This document shows, piece after piece, positions 23,867-35,539 of a stretch of 64,000 bases of DNA. The translations under genes and the position numbers were made by a program. Positions within the stretch are counted from its first letter, which is position 1; each line of letters starts with the position of its first letter. Source of the DNA: Thermothielavioides terrestris NRRL 8126 (lineage: Eukaryota > Ascomycota > Sordariomycetes > Sordariales > Chaetomiaceae); the NCBI RefSeq assembly GCF_000226115.1, contig NC_016462.1, forward strand, positions 2,852,001 through 2,916,000, written 5' to 3'. The notes beneath the pieces are model-generated. The model did not search any database. It worked only from the letters and a program-made list of their open reading frames with translations, and was not told where the DNA came from.

Positions 23867-25024
23867 ATGGTCCCCCGCCGGAGACGGCGACGAGCTGTCT
23901 CCGCCCCTCGCTGCAAGAACTTCGGCAACAGCCCGACGAAGATCCAAATGAGCACCTATGAGCCGGTCAAACAACGGCCAAACCAACCATCATTGGAGCG
24001 GCATGGATCTTCCTGCACCTCCCGCTCCTCAGCCGCACGCTAACACCCCCCACCTCCCCTCATCATCAGCTGCACAGCTGCGGCAGCAACGCACAGGCGT
24101 GGTTCGGCTTCACACGTGTGCTTGTAGCGGCCCAGCTCGGCTTCAACCTGATCTATCCGATACTTCCGAACCAAAACAACTGCGGTGAGTGACGTGCAGA
24201 ACAAGGCCAGCCTAACGCACGGCGTGGGCGGTGACAGCGCTTTGGCATCGTCATCATGGTCCCCCTCACCATTAGCAAGTACAGCGTCGACCGTGAGTGC
24301 GTCGACGTCATGGGTTTCTCGTCCGGGTGGCATGACGACAAACCTGCTGGCGGGCTCGTATCCGGACGGGCCCGAGGCCGGCGGGGCCTGCTCAGCGTCG
24401 CGTTTAGCCGCTTCTTCGTTAAGTCCGCCGGTGTCTCAGGTGTGCGAGCTTGAAGTTTGGAGAAGCGAATCTGAACTTACGGCTGTGCGACCTGAGATAA
24501 CGGCGTTACTGTCCGTTAGCGTGTCCGGCTGAGTTTGGCGTGCTGCTCGCTGCGCACCCCTTTCCCCATTCCAACCCCCTCCCGCTGGCTCTTGAAACGA
24601 ACACGAGAAAGGCCTGTGGGCTAATCGGATTCTCTGAGTACTCGCGAACGGGTGCCGCCTCTGCCGCGCCGGCAAGCCAGAACCAGACCCGTGCCAACGG
24701 GCTGCAGCAGACGCCGCAGGAGTGGGGGAGTCTGGTCCGCCATGCGCTTCCGGGAGACACGGGGCAGCGGCCGCGGATGCAGATCTCCCATGTGCTGGCG
24801 GACAACCTCGTGCACATTGCATGCGATGCGTGTATGAGGCGCTCGAGCAATGGCAAAACGTGCTGGGCATCGAGCTGACCCGGAACGTGACGGGGTGCTA
24901 TCGGCTGGCTGGACAGAGGGGGTCCAATTATGGCGACGGGACGAAGCTGCTTGGATACCTGATTGTATGGGCCACCAGCCGACAGCCAATGGGCCGGAGT
25001 TGCTCAGATTTTCTTGTGGCTTAA
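23867..25024 (+). pseudogene. Broken CE1-family esterase (acetylxylan/feruloyl esterase type)
   Basis: Fragments of a family CE1 esterase lie in order on the forward strand but in different frames. NFGNSPTKIQM (near 23,918) is followed by SNAQAWFGFTRVLVAAQLGF and LIYPILPNQNNC (24,085-24,183), then ASLTHGVGGDS (24,213). Next come SKYSVDRE and the nucleophile elbow MGFSSG (near 24,320), then TTNLLAGSYPD after a frame change. QQTPQEWGSLVR (near 24,708), a catalytic-Asp region LADNLVH, and YEALEQWQNVLGIELTRNVTG (24,828-24,890) close the series. The active-site His region is scrambled near 24,975. At least four frame changes and a TGA after the NNC motif show that it cannot make an enzyme. Intact relatives are secreted hemicellulases. 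About 24,430-24,640 shows no similarity and may be an intron or insertion. Confidence 0.8.
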
Positions 25025-27600
25025 CAACTAGGTAGTTTGCCATCGGTCCCGGACCGATGGATGCTAGTGGCAGCAAACATGGGCAGTTGTCGAGTTGGAT
25101 TACGAATCCCCAATTCTCGCGTACGCGTTGCCGTTGACACGATGATCTGAGCTCGCCGGAGCTTGTCAGAGTTTTGTCGTATACGCCGACGTTCGGACAG
25201 AATGGATTGAGAAGGAGCCTCGAGGATCCGGAATTGGTGTGCCGCGATGTCGGCCAACGCACAACGTCGTAAATGGCGCCCGAGTCAGGGCCTGGAACGG
25301 CTGAGCCTGCTGATCCACGTCGTTCCCCCCTTCCAGGTTACGCCCGAGATCTCCTTTCCCGTGTCAGTGTAGCAGCATGCGACATCGTTTCCCCTGACCC
25401 AGCTGCCCGGTCAAACACACCAAGGCGTGCCCGGGTGGCGCTTTTTCCAAATGTGATTTCCGATCTAGCTCAGGTAGGTGGATGGTAGTTGGTGGCTGCC
25501 GGAGTGGCGTGTGACCGCGAAGCGGAAGGAGCGGAAGGGCTGAAATGCTTCTGCTTTTGATTTCATGCCAAAGCACCGTTGCATCACAAACCCAAAGTCC
25601 CTCGGGGCGGTTCGCGGCTTCCCGATTCAACATTCATGTCGTGCCATAGTGTGTACTGCAAGACCGCCCCTTCTATAACCTGGGCTAGTTCGCAAGTGAG
25701 AAGAGAAACCTGGAAGCCAAGGCAACAACAGTCCGCAAGGTTTTCCGCATGCCGTCGAACCGAGCAGGCAGCTACTCGGGTCTGGTCTCCAACATTGTGG
25801 CCTGGCTTTGCAAGTGGGTTAGGTGTCTTTCAACCCTTGCTCATCACTCGTGCACTGCCGATCTGCTCGGGCAGCTCATCTCCCAGATTCGGAGAGTTCC
25901 AATTGCAAGCTTCCCTCGCCCGCCGGATCTGAGGTCGTAAAAAGTTTGTCGAGCAGTTGCCTCATTAGATACCGGTGGCAGGGACCGCTGCCAGGTGCAG
26001 ATTCAGAGCAAGCAAACTGCTCAATTGCCCGCCCAAATCCAGAGCAACCCGCAGATGTGCAGACCCGTCCCCGCCAACCGTCAGCACCACCACGTCAGCT
26101 GGATCACCGGATCCACGGAACCAGTTATGACACCGCCGAATCTCTCCGGGCTGCCCCAAGCCAAAGTTTGGTCGGCACTTCACTCACCGTGCCGATTCGG
26201 CAATGTTACCGGAGACCCTGCATCGCCTCCTCTTCCGGCACGCCCATGAGATGGTGTCTGTTCGATTGCCACAATCGCTGACACCAGGCGAGCAGAACAA
26301 CATATCGCAGTGCTTGCTTTTTTACCATCGCAGAACCAGGGGCCGTCCTAGCGAGGTCCTTCAGATTGCTGCGGGGTGGCCCACGGGCTCGCCGAGCCGC
26401 CGCCTCGAAAACCGGCCGTAAGTTGGTCAAAGATGTTGGGTCATCCCGCAGCTTGGTCCGGGAAAGGAGCAAACGGATCCACCGCACATCAACATGCGGC
26501 AGAACACGTCTTGCTGGGATGCAATACCGCGGCGTATGTGTGGAAGCCTTCTGAAAGGAAGACATGGCTGACACGCATGCTCGCAAAGGCGAGCCGTGAC
26601 GCTCGCGTCCCTTACTTACGCAATTGCTGCCTCTCCGCGACCATCTGGGGTCTTGTTCCGGGTTTGACGTTCAAGCTGCCAGTTGCTGCGGGGAGGGCAC
26701 GCCATCAACTACCATACCCTTCACAGTGCTGTCTGGTTGCGCCGCTCTCAGAATCGCACAAGCAAGAAGAAGCCTTACCACAGCAACTCCCTGATCATGC
26801 ATGCGACGCTCCCCCCGCTCAAGCCCACATGGCCACGGACGAAGCCAGACGATCCTATTGGCCAGCCGACAATGCATGGGTCCATGTTTCACACGAATTT
26901 GCGCCGCTCAAAAGCATGATGCGGTTGGCGGGTGGCACACTTCATTTGAGAGGCACAGCCGTCATTGGAGGCGTTGCGCCACATTCCCCAGGGGTCTCTG
27001 TCCCCAGCACCTGCATGGAAGCTGCATGGAAGCCGCACAGAAGCTTCTGAGGTCCGAGGTTGCATCCGACTTTTTATACTTAGCAAGGTACCGATCGCCG
27101 CAGGCGCCTCGCCTGCGCAAACACAGGTTCCCCAGCATCAAAGCCATGATGGCTCGTCCCCATCACCATTGCCCACATGCTCTCCTTTGGCGCCGCGGAG
27201 GCACCCAGGCACCCATCGAGGCCGAGATGCAGCATTGCAGACTACCTTTGATCATGTTGGCGATCCCCTTCCTCCGCCGTGGAGACGGGCCCTGGGCCGG
27301 GGGTCGCGGACCAGGGAATCGAGTCGTCGATACATATCCTCGGGCTTTATGCACGACCCGCCCATGGCAGAATGATCTGGCGGAATTACCCTTTGGCAAA
27401 CACGGAAGAGGGCTCTTGCGGGACCCAGCTTCGATACTATGCCCGTCGACGTCCTGACTCGGCTCCGGCCAGCACGAGTTGTCTACGTCGATGCGATAAA
27501 TCGAAGTCCTGCCGGCAACGATGGCCATAACGCGATGCCACTCCCATTGCACTCCCGTCAGCCTTCCACTACGTCCGCATCCAGGCCGAGCTCACGGGAA
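25025..27600. other. 2.6-kb intergenic stretch; no gene seen
   Basis: Many overlapping frames of 60-220 codons exist on both strands, which is expected at this GC content; none shows domains, signal peptides or consistent splice sites. A nested hairpin (GGTGTC..GACACC enclosing CGATTG..CAATCG) lies at 26,253-26,285. Confidence 0.45.
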
Positions 27601-29988
27601 ATGGCTTCCTCGCCTGCTTCGACCAACGCCGGGCCGCCTCCGTCCGGTTCCAGGATAGGACGGCCGCCTCAGTGGACCGTATCTCGGTCTCGGAAATTGG
27701 CTAGGCTTTACCTGTACTCCACGCTGCCCGTCGAGAAGATCCTCAAGGTCCTCGAGGATGACGGCTTCAACCCGAAGTGGGTATCGGACACACTCAGAGC
27801 CACTCCACAACCAGCTGACCGGCGGTCAGGAAGAACTCGGCCCAGAAGACCGTCCACAAGATGCTCGACAATGACCCCCGTTATCTCCGGCCCGAGTCTC
27901 GGGCCGAAATGAGCAAACGCATAATGAGCCTTACCATGTCCCCAAACCGCCAGAGAAGAAAGACTTGGGGTCGACGCATAGGATTGGTTCGTGTCTCTGG
28001 GGGAATCGACTTCCTCTCACACCGCCCCATTCGGCATTACCCGAGACATTACTGACCAATACGTACCCCGCCAGCGAGGGGACGCCCTGCCAACAACCGA
28101 ACTTACCTCTCCGTTCGGACAGAGTGCCAAGGCGGAGGACACTCCGTCCTTCGAGTTATCTGCATCCCCGGACGCTCTCGGCCACAGCTACTTCAGCATC
28201 CCGTTCAAGGGCCAAGAGCAAGAGGGGACCGATGCCACTGATCCAAGCATTGCTTCGTTGCCCCGCATGATTCAAGATATAAAGAGAAGAGTGTCCGACT
28301 GCTCAACCGACTACGCCTTTCAGCTGTGCACATTAATCAAAGAGTTCACCATTTCGATTTCCTCTGACGACGGCCGCTCATCTAGCCGTCGCCTGTCAGC
28401 AGCCGTCAGCGAAGCCTCTCTGCCAGGCGACCCTCCACCGGATGAGGCTGTTCCCGAGGTCTACGAGTCATTTCCGGACCCGGGATTCGCGCTCCCTGGT
28501 GATTTTCTCACCGCTCATACCCGCAGCTGTGCAGACTTCCCGGGTCAGCAGCATGGGAAGGGGAACTGTTGGTGTTCCATTTCCAAGAAGACATCTGCTG
28601 AGGAGGACTCCTGGGTGTTACCGACGGGCGAGCTGAGTGCACGGGCGAGGCGCGTCCTCGCCCATCCCTCTCCAGCTCACCTCGGTCTGCGTGACAGCTT
28701 TGGGAACACGCCGCTGCATCTGCTTGCAGCCTTGGAGGGCTACCAAGAGGAGCTCCTGGGAATGGCGGTGCGGTGCGACCGCGGGAGCCTGAGAAGGGTC
28801 AACACCGCCGGACAGACCTTTCTTCACGTCCTCAATCTCGAGTGGTTCTCGGATGTCCCGAACTCGTCGACGCCCCTGAGGCGGCTTCTCGCTTACATCG
28901 GAAACGCCTGTCCGGAGCTTGTCTATGAGACCGACGTTTATGGCAGAACTTTCTTCCATCGCGCACATTCCTTGGTCCGAGACCCAGCAGCGCTCGCTTG
29001 CCTCGTCTCTCTTTTCAACCCTACACTCGCTTGCCGCCGCGACGCATTCGGCTTCAATCCTGTTTCCAGCGGCGATCCGGCCAGCCCGAACCCGTACATA
29101 CCACCCCGACGGAACGGCTGTATATCGCCGCAGGTGGAGGCCTTTTCCCGCGCAGGCTCCAGCAGCCGCCCGCAGTCATCCGACGAAGGATCTTTCCTCG
29201 CGTACCACGCCCGCCTCGTGCAAGTAATCCAATCTTCGTACACAGACCCCAGCATCGAGGACGCCGAGGGCCGCAACGGCTTGCATTGTCTCGCCGAGGC
29301 GATCCTCAACCAGCAAACCATGGACCGCCACGTGCAGGCCACCGGCCGTCCGCACCTCAAGCGCAAGCTCGAGGGTACCAAGGACAGCCACTACGGCACC
29401 GCTGCCAGCAGCCCCACCACTCCCACCACGACGTCTTCCTCCTCCTCAACATCCCCCTCCTCCGAAGCTGTCCTCACTACGCGCCTGCGCCACCTACAAT
29501 CTCTCCTGGACCCCTCCGTCGGCGTCTCGGTCATGCACTACGACCGCCTCGGGCGCACCCCGCTGATGGCCTTCATCGAACACGTGCCGGACGACCACGA
29601 CGACAAGGCGCGCACGCTGCAGACCATCCTCGTGACGCTGGTGCGCGCCGACGCCGGCGTGCTAGAGGCGCGCAACCGCCGCGGCGAGACGCCGCTGCTG
29701 CTGGCGGCGCGGCTCGGGCGCAAGGTCGCGCTGGCGACGCTGCTCGAGTGCGGCGCCAACGTGCACGCGCGCGACGCCGACGGTCGCGGCGTGCTGGAGC
29801 TGCTGGATGCCGAGGTGGGCGGCGTGAGGGCGAGCGCGGACGTGTGTCTGTATGCGCGGCTGGAGGCGTGTCGGGTGTTGGTGACGGGACGGAGGGATTG
29901 GGGGTTGGGGTATGTGGACGATGGCGGGAGGGAAGAAGCGGTTGTGAGGGAGTGGAGGGTGAGAGAGGGTAGTCGGACGGCGGCGTGA
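27601..29988 (+). CDS. CLR5-domain ankyrin-repeat protein
   Basis: Predicted 748 aa from three exons: 27,601-27,776, 27,830-27,986 and 28,075-29,988. Intron 1 (GTGGGT..CAG, CTGAC branch) joins GFNPK to KNSAQKTVHKML and rebuilds a CLR5-type N-terminal domain (about residues 20-90: PPQWTVSRSRKLARLYLY, LPVEKILKVLEDDGFNPK). Intron 2 (88 bp) is needed because the exon-2 frame stops at 28,055; its acceptor CCGCCAG with a TACTGAC branch is good, but the GTTCGT donor is weak, so that junction is provisional. The C-terminal half has ankyrin-like units (FGNTPLHLLAALEGYQEEL, GRTPLMAFIEHV, RRGETPLLLAARLGRKVAL). CLR5 domains are found at the N-terminus of many fungal proteins. An upstream in-frame ATG at 27,535 is possible. 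Function unknown; likely intracellular protein interaction. Confidence 0.8.
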
Positions 29989-31199
29989 AACCGGCGGTTG
30001 ACGGATTTTGATGGTGTTGGATTGCTACGATACATAGTGGAAGGAATATGCGCATAGATTTTGCTTTAATTAATACTAGACTTGCGTTTGGAATGCTCAA
30101 TGAAGTTTGAATTGCATTTGGATTCAGAAGCGAATTTGACTTCAGTTGTGGAACGCACACACTGAGTTGCGTGTAACCTAGAATGACAGTCGGTGACTGC
30201 TGGTAGCCTAGACTAGACCTAGTTGTAGTACCTATGTAGGTAGTGTACAGTCCTCTTTCATAGGCGCACTCAACGATTGAAAGCGTCTGCCAGTAAGCCG
30301 GTTGGACTCTGACATGGCAGCAACCAGAGCCTGAATACAACATCGAGACCTGTCATGTAACTAAATACCGTCGGGAGTTGCTATGTTGGTCAGCGAAACC
30401 TCGGCTCACAGCCTTTTCAGAGGACTGAATTTGTGTGCTCAGCGACTTTGATTTCCGACTTTTGGTTCTATACCGGAACCGCTACTTAAGTCCAATTTCA
30501 AACCCATTCATGCTTTTTCATACCTGACTATTCCGTAGTCTCTCCACTACTCTGCAATACTGTGTACAATACACAAGTCAGTTAGGCCAGGGAACGCAGT
30601 CCCCACATGCGATGGCGAACGCTACCCCCTTTCCGAATTCGTCCCCATCCATCCGGCTATGCCGGCTCCAATATTCCGCACATTAGCAATCAGCTTGGCA
30701 AAAAGCCAGCCAACCGACGATGAACGTTGGACCGGGATCCGCATTCTGAACCCTGGCCGCCCCCCCCTTTTGGCTGGGTGTCATTAGCCCTCAGCCACAC
30801 TCTTACCAAGTCTAGACCAGGCTTGCAAGGCCAACCTGCGACGGTTGGTTGGCAAAGCTGCCACACTGCTTTCGCTCACATTTTCCCTTCGCCGGCCGGA
30901 AGACTCAAAACCAACTTCATTCATACCCCACTCTGCTGACGATGCCCTCCTGACGCCGACTTCAGGACTGCATGTACATACGTATACGGAATATATGCCT
31001 TGCCCTCCTAGTGTATACCTTTAATTACCTTCCTTAGCGCCGGGCCATCGTCCATTGCCGACCCCCTGCTCCAACTCTTCCCCACACTCCGGAATACATT
31101 CTCAGCTTTTACCCCCCCCTTTTCCCAGCCGTCATTTCACTTCTATCTCTCCGAGCAGGCGCGAAAGTAAATACCAACCAACCAACCAGCCAGCCAACC
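29989..31199. other. Intergenic; 5' region of the GT90 gene
   Basis: No gene seen. The last 200 bp are pyrimidine-rich with ACCAACCAACCAACCAGCC just before the first ATG, typical of a fungal 5' leader. A TATA-like ATATATGCC lies at about 30,990. Confidence 0.5.
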
Positions 31200-31235
31200 A
31201 TGCCCGACGATGCGCCTCCTCCCGCCGGCATGTGA
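31200..31235 (+). promoter_or_regulatory. Short uORF overlapping the GT90 start
   Basis: The first ATG of the leader is at 31,200 in excellent context (CAACCATGC). It encodes MPDDAPPPAGM and then TGA at 31,233-31,235. It overlaps the main-frame ATG at 31,210 in a different frame, so ribosomes would need leaky scanning, or reinitiation at the downstream in-frame ATG at 31,282. Confidence 0.5.
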
Positions 31236-34101
31236 CCGCGGCCGCATCATCGCCCGCGCCGTCGCGGCGACTGCTCTCGACATGGACCCGGCCGTAGGCG
31301 CCGCCGCGGCGGCGGCGCTGTGCGCGGTGCTGGCGCGCCGCCTGCCCGCGCCGACCCTCGCTCGCCAGCCGGCCGAGGTCCTCTCCGAGGCGCTCTGCTG
31401 GGCGCTGCTGTCTTTGCTGCGGCTGGGTTGGGGCAGAGTGGGGGGGAGGGGGCTACCGGTTTGGTGGTTACGCGGGGTTTGGAAGGGTGTAGGTGTTGGG
31501 GGGACGGGGATGTGGACGGGAGAGGAAGCGGGCTTGCCGGGTCCGGGAACGGGACTGGGACGGGCTGGCGGCGGCGGCGGCGGCGGAGGGGTGGGCGGAT
31601 GGGCGCCGTGGGTGGTTGCTGTGTGCGTGGCGGGCGTGTCTTGTTATCGCGCCGAGGTCGGGAGTGTGTGGCTTTTTGTGAGTGCGCTCCCTTCGCTGCT
31701 CAAAGATGGCTGTCGGTGCTGCGCAGTGGTACTAGGGAAAGTGTGTGGCTCTTGGGCGGAGATCGGTGTCACTGACGCGACGCAGCCGGTCCTGACGCCG
31801 CTTCTGTGCATCGCCGACAGGAGGCTCCGGCCTGACGCGCGGACAGGGGATGGCGCGGACACGTCGCTCATCTCATCTCTCTTCCGCACGGGCCGGGGGA
31901 CTGCCTTGGTTGCGCTTTTGGCCGTTCTCGCGCAGCCCGGCTGGACTTTCCGGCAGCTGGCTCTGTCGGCCCTCCCCGTGGCTGCGCTGTTCTTGGTCTA
32001 TGCCGCGCTGATCCCGAGGACGACAACCAGCCTTCGGTTCGTTCCGTCTATTCCGGATCTCGACGAGGCAATTGCGCCTCTTTCCAACAGGGTCATGGCC
32101 CTTTTGGCGACTGTACTGGCCATCCAGCTCATCGGATTCGGCCTCCCCAGGACCAGCTTTGTTGTGCCGGCAATGCTGCTGGGACTACCCAAGGCATTCA
32201 CTTGGCACTTTACCATTCAAGCGGTCTGTCCTCCTTTTATTCTCTCTGTACTTTCAGAGCGCTAATTACAACCGAAGGCTCAACAAACCTCTTGGATCCT
32301 CGCGCCTGCAATAGGGACGTTCGGCATCATGGCCAGCATCGATCCCTTCATCCAACTCTCCGAGCTTGACGCCGTATCACCTGTGATAGCGTCTTTGCTC
32401 GCCCTAGCCCAGATCATCTACATGCTGCCGAGGTCGGCAAAGGGTAGATCGGCTCTGTGGGCCCTTGCGCTGATCTCGCTCGGCCCCTATGCGGCCTACA
32501 CTATTGCTATGCGAAACGCCCGGTCTATGACCCTGCACTCCCTGGAGCATCCCATCGAGGTGCTGATCCGCAACGCCCAGGCCGACTTCAACCAGATGCT
32601 GGAACGGCAATCCAAGACCTACGCGGATGCCGTCAACGAGTACCAGCGCCGGTACGAGGTTGAGCCGCCACCCGGCTTCGAGGCGTGGTACGAGTTTGCC
32701 GTCGCGAACCAATCTCCCATCATCGACGAGTTCGACACCATTTACGAATCCGTGTCGCCGTTTTGGAAACTCAGCGGGAAGGAGGTGGTACAGATTATGA
32801 ACGACGCACAAGATACGGCCGACATCGATCTATGGCTCTGCACCTTCTCTGGCAAGACCGCCGAGACTCACTGCATCCACCCCCGTCGCAACGCCGATAG
32901 GCACGTTTCCGACCTGATGAACAGGCTGCTGGGCGATCTCCGCGGCGTGCTTCCCGACGTCAAGTTCCTCGTGAACCACCTCGACGAACCAAGGGTCCTG
33001 ATTCCGCGGTTAACGCACCCAAACCCCAGCGCCAAACAATGGTTCACTGTGACCGACCTCTCCGAGCGTCCAACCTGGAACGCAATCACAAAATACTGCC
33101 CGTCCCACGTTCTACAAGGGGAAAACGGGAAAACGTCTCCCCAGACAGAACCGAAGACAGAAGACCTCCCGCTCATCACAAACCTCTCCGCGGCGCTTGA
33201 CCTCTGCCAGCACCCCGAGTACGCCAACATGCACGGCCTCTTCCAGGGCCCGCCCTCCTTCCGCCTCATCGAGGGCCGCGTGCCCGTCCTCTCGACCGGC
33301 GCGCCCTCCACCATGTCCGACATTCTCATCCCCTCGCCCGCCTACGTCCTGGAAGACGAATTCCTCTACAACGCCACGTTCGATGTCCCCTGGCCTCAAA
33401 AGGACAACCACCTGTACTGGACCGGCTCGACCACGGGCGCGGTCGCCTCCGCCACCAACGACTGGCATCACTTCCACCGGCAGCGTTTCATCTCCCTCGC
33501 GCAGAACCTCGAACCCGGCCGACACCACCTCTACCTTACCTCCCCACCCCCGGCCTCTGCTCCCACCGCGGGATCCCACAAACCAACGCTGACGACCTCC
33601 CCCTTCCTAAACCCGCACAACTACCACGTCTTCCCGACGCGCATCTTCCAATGCAGCGCCCCGCAGCCCTGCCGGGAGCAGGCATCCCACTTCCGCGCGC
33701 AGAGCTGGCAGCCGCGCGACGCGGCGCTGGGCGCGCGGCTGGTGTTCGACCTGGACGGCAACGGCATCTCGGGGCGGTTCCACAAGCTGCTGGCGTCGCG
33801 GTCGCTCGTGCTCAAGCAGACGCTGCTGCGCGAGTGGCACGACGACCGGCTCGCGCCCTGGCTGCACTACGTGCCCGTGAGCGTCGGCATGGCCGAGCTG
33901 CCCGAGGTCGTGCGCTGGCTGGTCGAGACCGAGCGGGGCCGCGCCGCGGCCCGCGAGCTCGGGCGCGCCGGCGCCGAGTGGGCCGCCCGCGCGGTCCGGG
34001 AGGTGGATGTCAAGCTGTATGTGTGGCGGTTGGTGCTGGAGCTGGCGAGGCTGGTGGATGAGGGCAGGGGGGCGTTGGCGGTGGTCGGTGAGAGCGATTG
34101 A
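31210..34101 (+). CDS. Family 90 glycosyltransferase (CAP10/CAP64-like), membrane-anchored
   Basis: Two exons, 31,210-32,223 and 32,278-34,101, joined by a 54-bp intron (GTCTGT..GAAG); product 945 aa if translation starts at 31,210, or 921 aa from 31,282. The N-terminal third has many hydrophobic segments (for example VALLAVLAQPGW, LALSALPVAALFLVYAALIP, VMALLATVLAIQLIGFGL), and exon 2 starts with another two, giving a multi-pass Golgi/ER-type anchor. The lumenal part has PPPGFEAWYEFAVANQSPII, then the CAP10 catalytic region: LVFDLDGNGISGRFHKLLAS and VLKQTLLREWHDDRLAPWLH, YVPVSVGMAELPEVVRWLV. GT90 enzymes include fungal xylosyltransferases that build cell-wall or capsule glycans. The donor substrate here cannot be told. 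A Gly-rich stretch encoded near 31,565 is low complexity. Confidence 0.9.
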
Positions 34102-35097
34102 AGGAGCTTCAATCGGCTGAACGTTGTTGTGAAAGGGATTTATGATGTTCAGTTGGTCATCTGTATATTGCTGGCTATATGCTTGTGGGGATTTTGGGCT
34201 TGTTGCGCGCATCGAACGAAGCTTTTCTCTACCACAGTAAAGTGTTGGTCTTGGGATTGTGCTAGCCGACATGTCTCCGAAACAGAATTGCACCTTGAAT
34301 GGCCCATATCTCTCCCCAAATCTCGCGCTCCACAACCACTGGCTTCACTGTTGTGTTTATGTCGCGGATGAGCTGCCAGACGATCTCCTTGGGATGACTT
34401 CTGCACCGACTTGGGGAGGAAAGGGACCTCGAAAAAGAAGAGAAGAAGAGAAGAAGAAGAAATGAAGAAGAAATAAGGAGAAAGGCATGAAGCAAGCAAC
34501 AGATTCTCCCGGTTCCCCAACTTGTCGCTATATTGCTTTCAGTTCTCCATGTTTCCAGCACGCGATTGTTCCTATACGCCTTGTGGGTATCCCATGCAAT
34601 TTCCCTTCCAGCAGCCAAACCCCGCGAGCCGAGATTCCAAACTGGACAGGCAAAATTGCAGTTTTGCTTCAACCTCGCGAGGACCAGGGGCCCGAATCCT
34701 GAACAAGGCCGAGGAAACAGAAATACACGGAGCGATGGAAGTGGGTACCGAGCCTCGAATCGTTATCAGAGGAAATCCAGCCAATCCCAAAACCGAAAAG
34801 TCGTGGTGAAACCAGATGCAGTCGAGGGAACGGAGATACTCGGCCAAAGCAGGGGCAAATCGCTGACCGACCGGGCCTGCACACGCTGGGCAGTTGGGCA
34901 GTTGCACGGCTCGTGGCAGACAAGCCGACATTGGAGTGATTCCGATTGGCTGGCAGCCCCTGTCGCACCGGCTGATTGGGTCTTCCTTGGCCAAGCCTTT
35001 GCTTATCCGCCCCAAGACTTCCAGGTTGGCGGGGTTGCCCCTGCCGGCACAGCGCCAGGAGCCAGCACCGCTGGCCTGCTATTGGCTGCTCAGGCCT
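34102..35097. other. Intergenic with purine-rich microsatellite
   Basis: Contains a GAA/AAG-rich run at 34,431-34,480. No supported gene. Confidence 0.5.
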
Positions 35098-35539
35098 TCA
35101 ATGGGGAGGGGCCCGGCCAGCAGCAAATCGCGTGTCAAAGAAGGCGATCGCATTGGCTGCCCTAGCCCGGTAGAATCGGACAAAGGACCACGGGTGCGGA
35201 CGAATGTATCTGTGCTCGACCATGCGGCTCTGTAGCGAGGCATCGTCGCGTATGTTTTGGTTGAGGAAGCGGTCCATGTTGTAAGTGTGGGTCGTGGTGG
35301 TGGTGCTGGCGCTTGTGGTGGTGGTGGATCCCTGCGAGGTTGGCACACTCCCGGTCGTTTCTGACCCGGACCTTTGATGGAACAACACGATGGTCAGCAG
35401 AACACGCAGGACAAAACAGATGACAGAGAGAAAGAACAAAAAAGAAATCGCGGCTAAAACGTTTGACGTAGTGGAGATGAGGTATCTAGGTCTGAGTGGT
35501 CCAGGTTCGGGCTTACAAATGGTCGTCTTGGGAAGACAT
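35098..35539 (-). CDS. Small two-exon protein, copy A of a pair
   Basis: Exon 1 is 35,539-35,517 (MSSQDDH plus two bases), a 145-bp intron (GTAAGC..AAAG, GCTGACC branch) follows, and exon 2 is 35,371-35,098; product 98 aa. Residues 8-40 are Ser/Thr/Gly-rich (STTTTSASTTTTT). The C-terminal half is helical and aromatic: MDRFLNQNIRDDASLQSRM, then PHPWSFVRFYRARAANAIAF, FDTRF. The same design, with a phase-2 intron at the matching place and a similar C-terminal helix ending in D-x-RF, is seen in the gene at 38,384-38,823. I recognise no named family and see neither signal peptide nor membrane span. The gene model rests on splice signals and on the match to its sister. Confidence 0.6.

Noticed and set aside
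26376..27457. Two overlapping plus-strand frames of 218-224 codons
   Set aside because: Cys/His/Arg-rich translation without domains, and both overlap other frames of equal quality; expected by chance in GC-rich noncoding DNA.
31678..31726. Intron with GTGAGT donor and GCGCAG acceptor in GT90 exon 1
   Set aside because: Splicing it would shift the frame into an immediate TAG; the unspliced frame stays open to the well-supported intron at 32,224.
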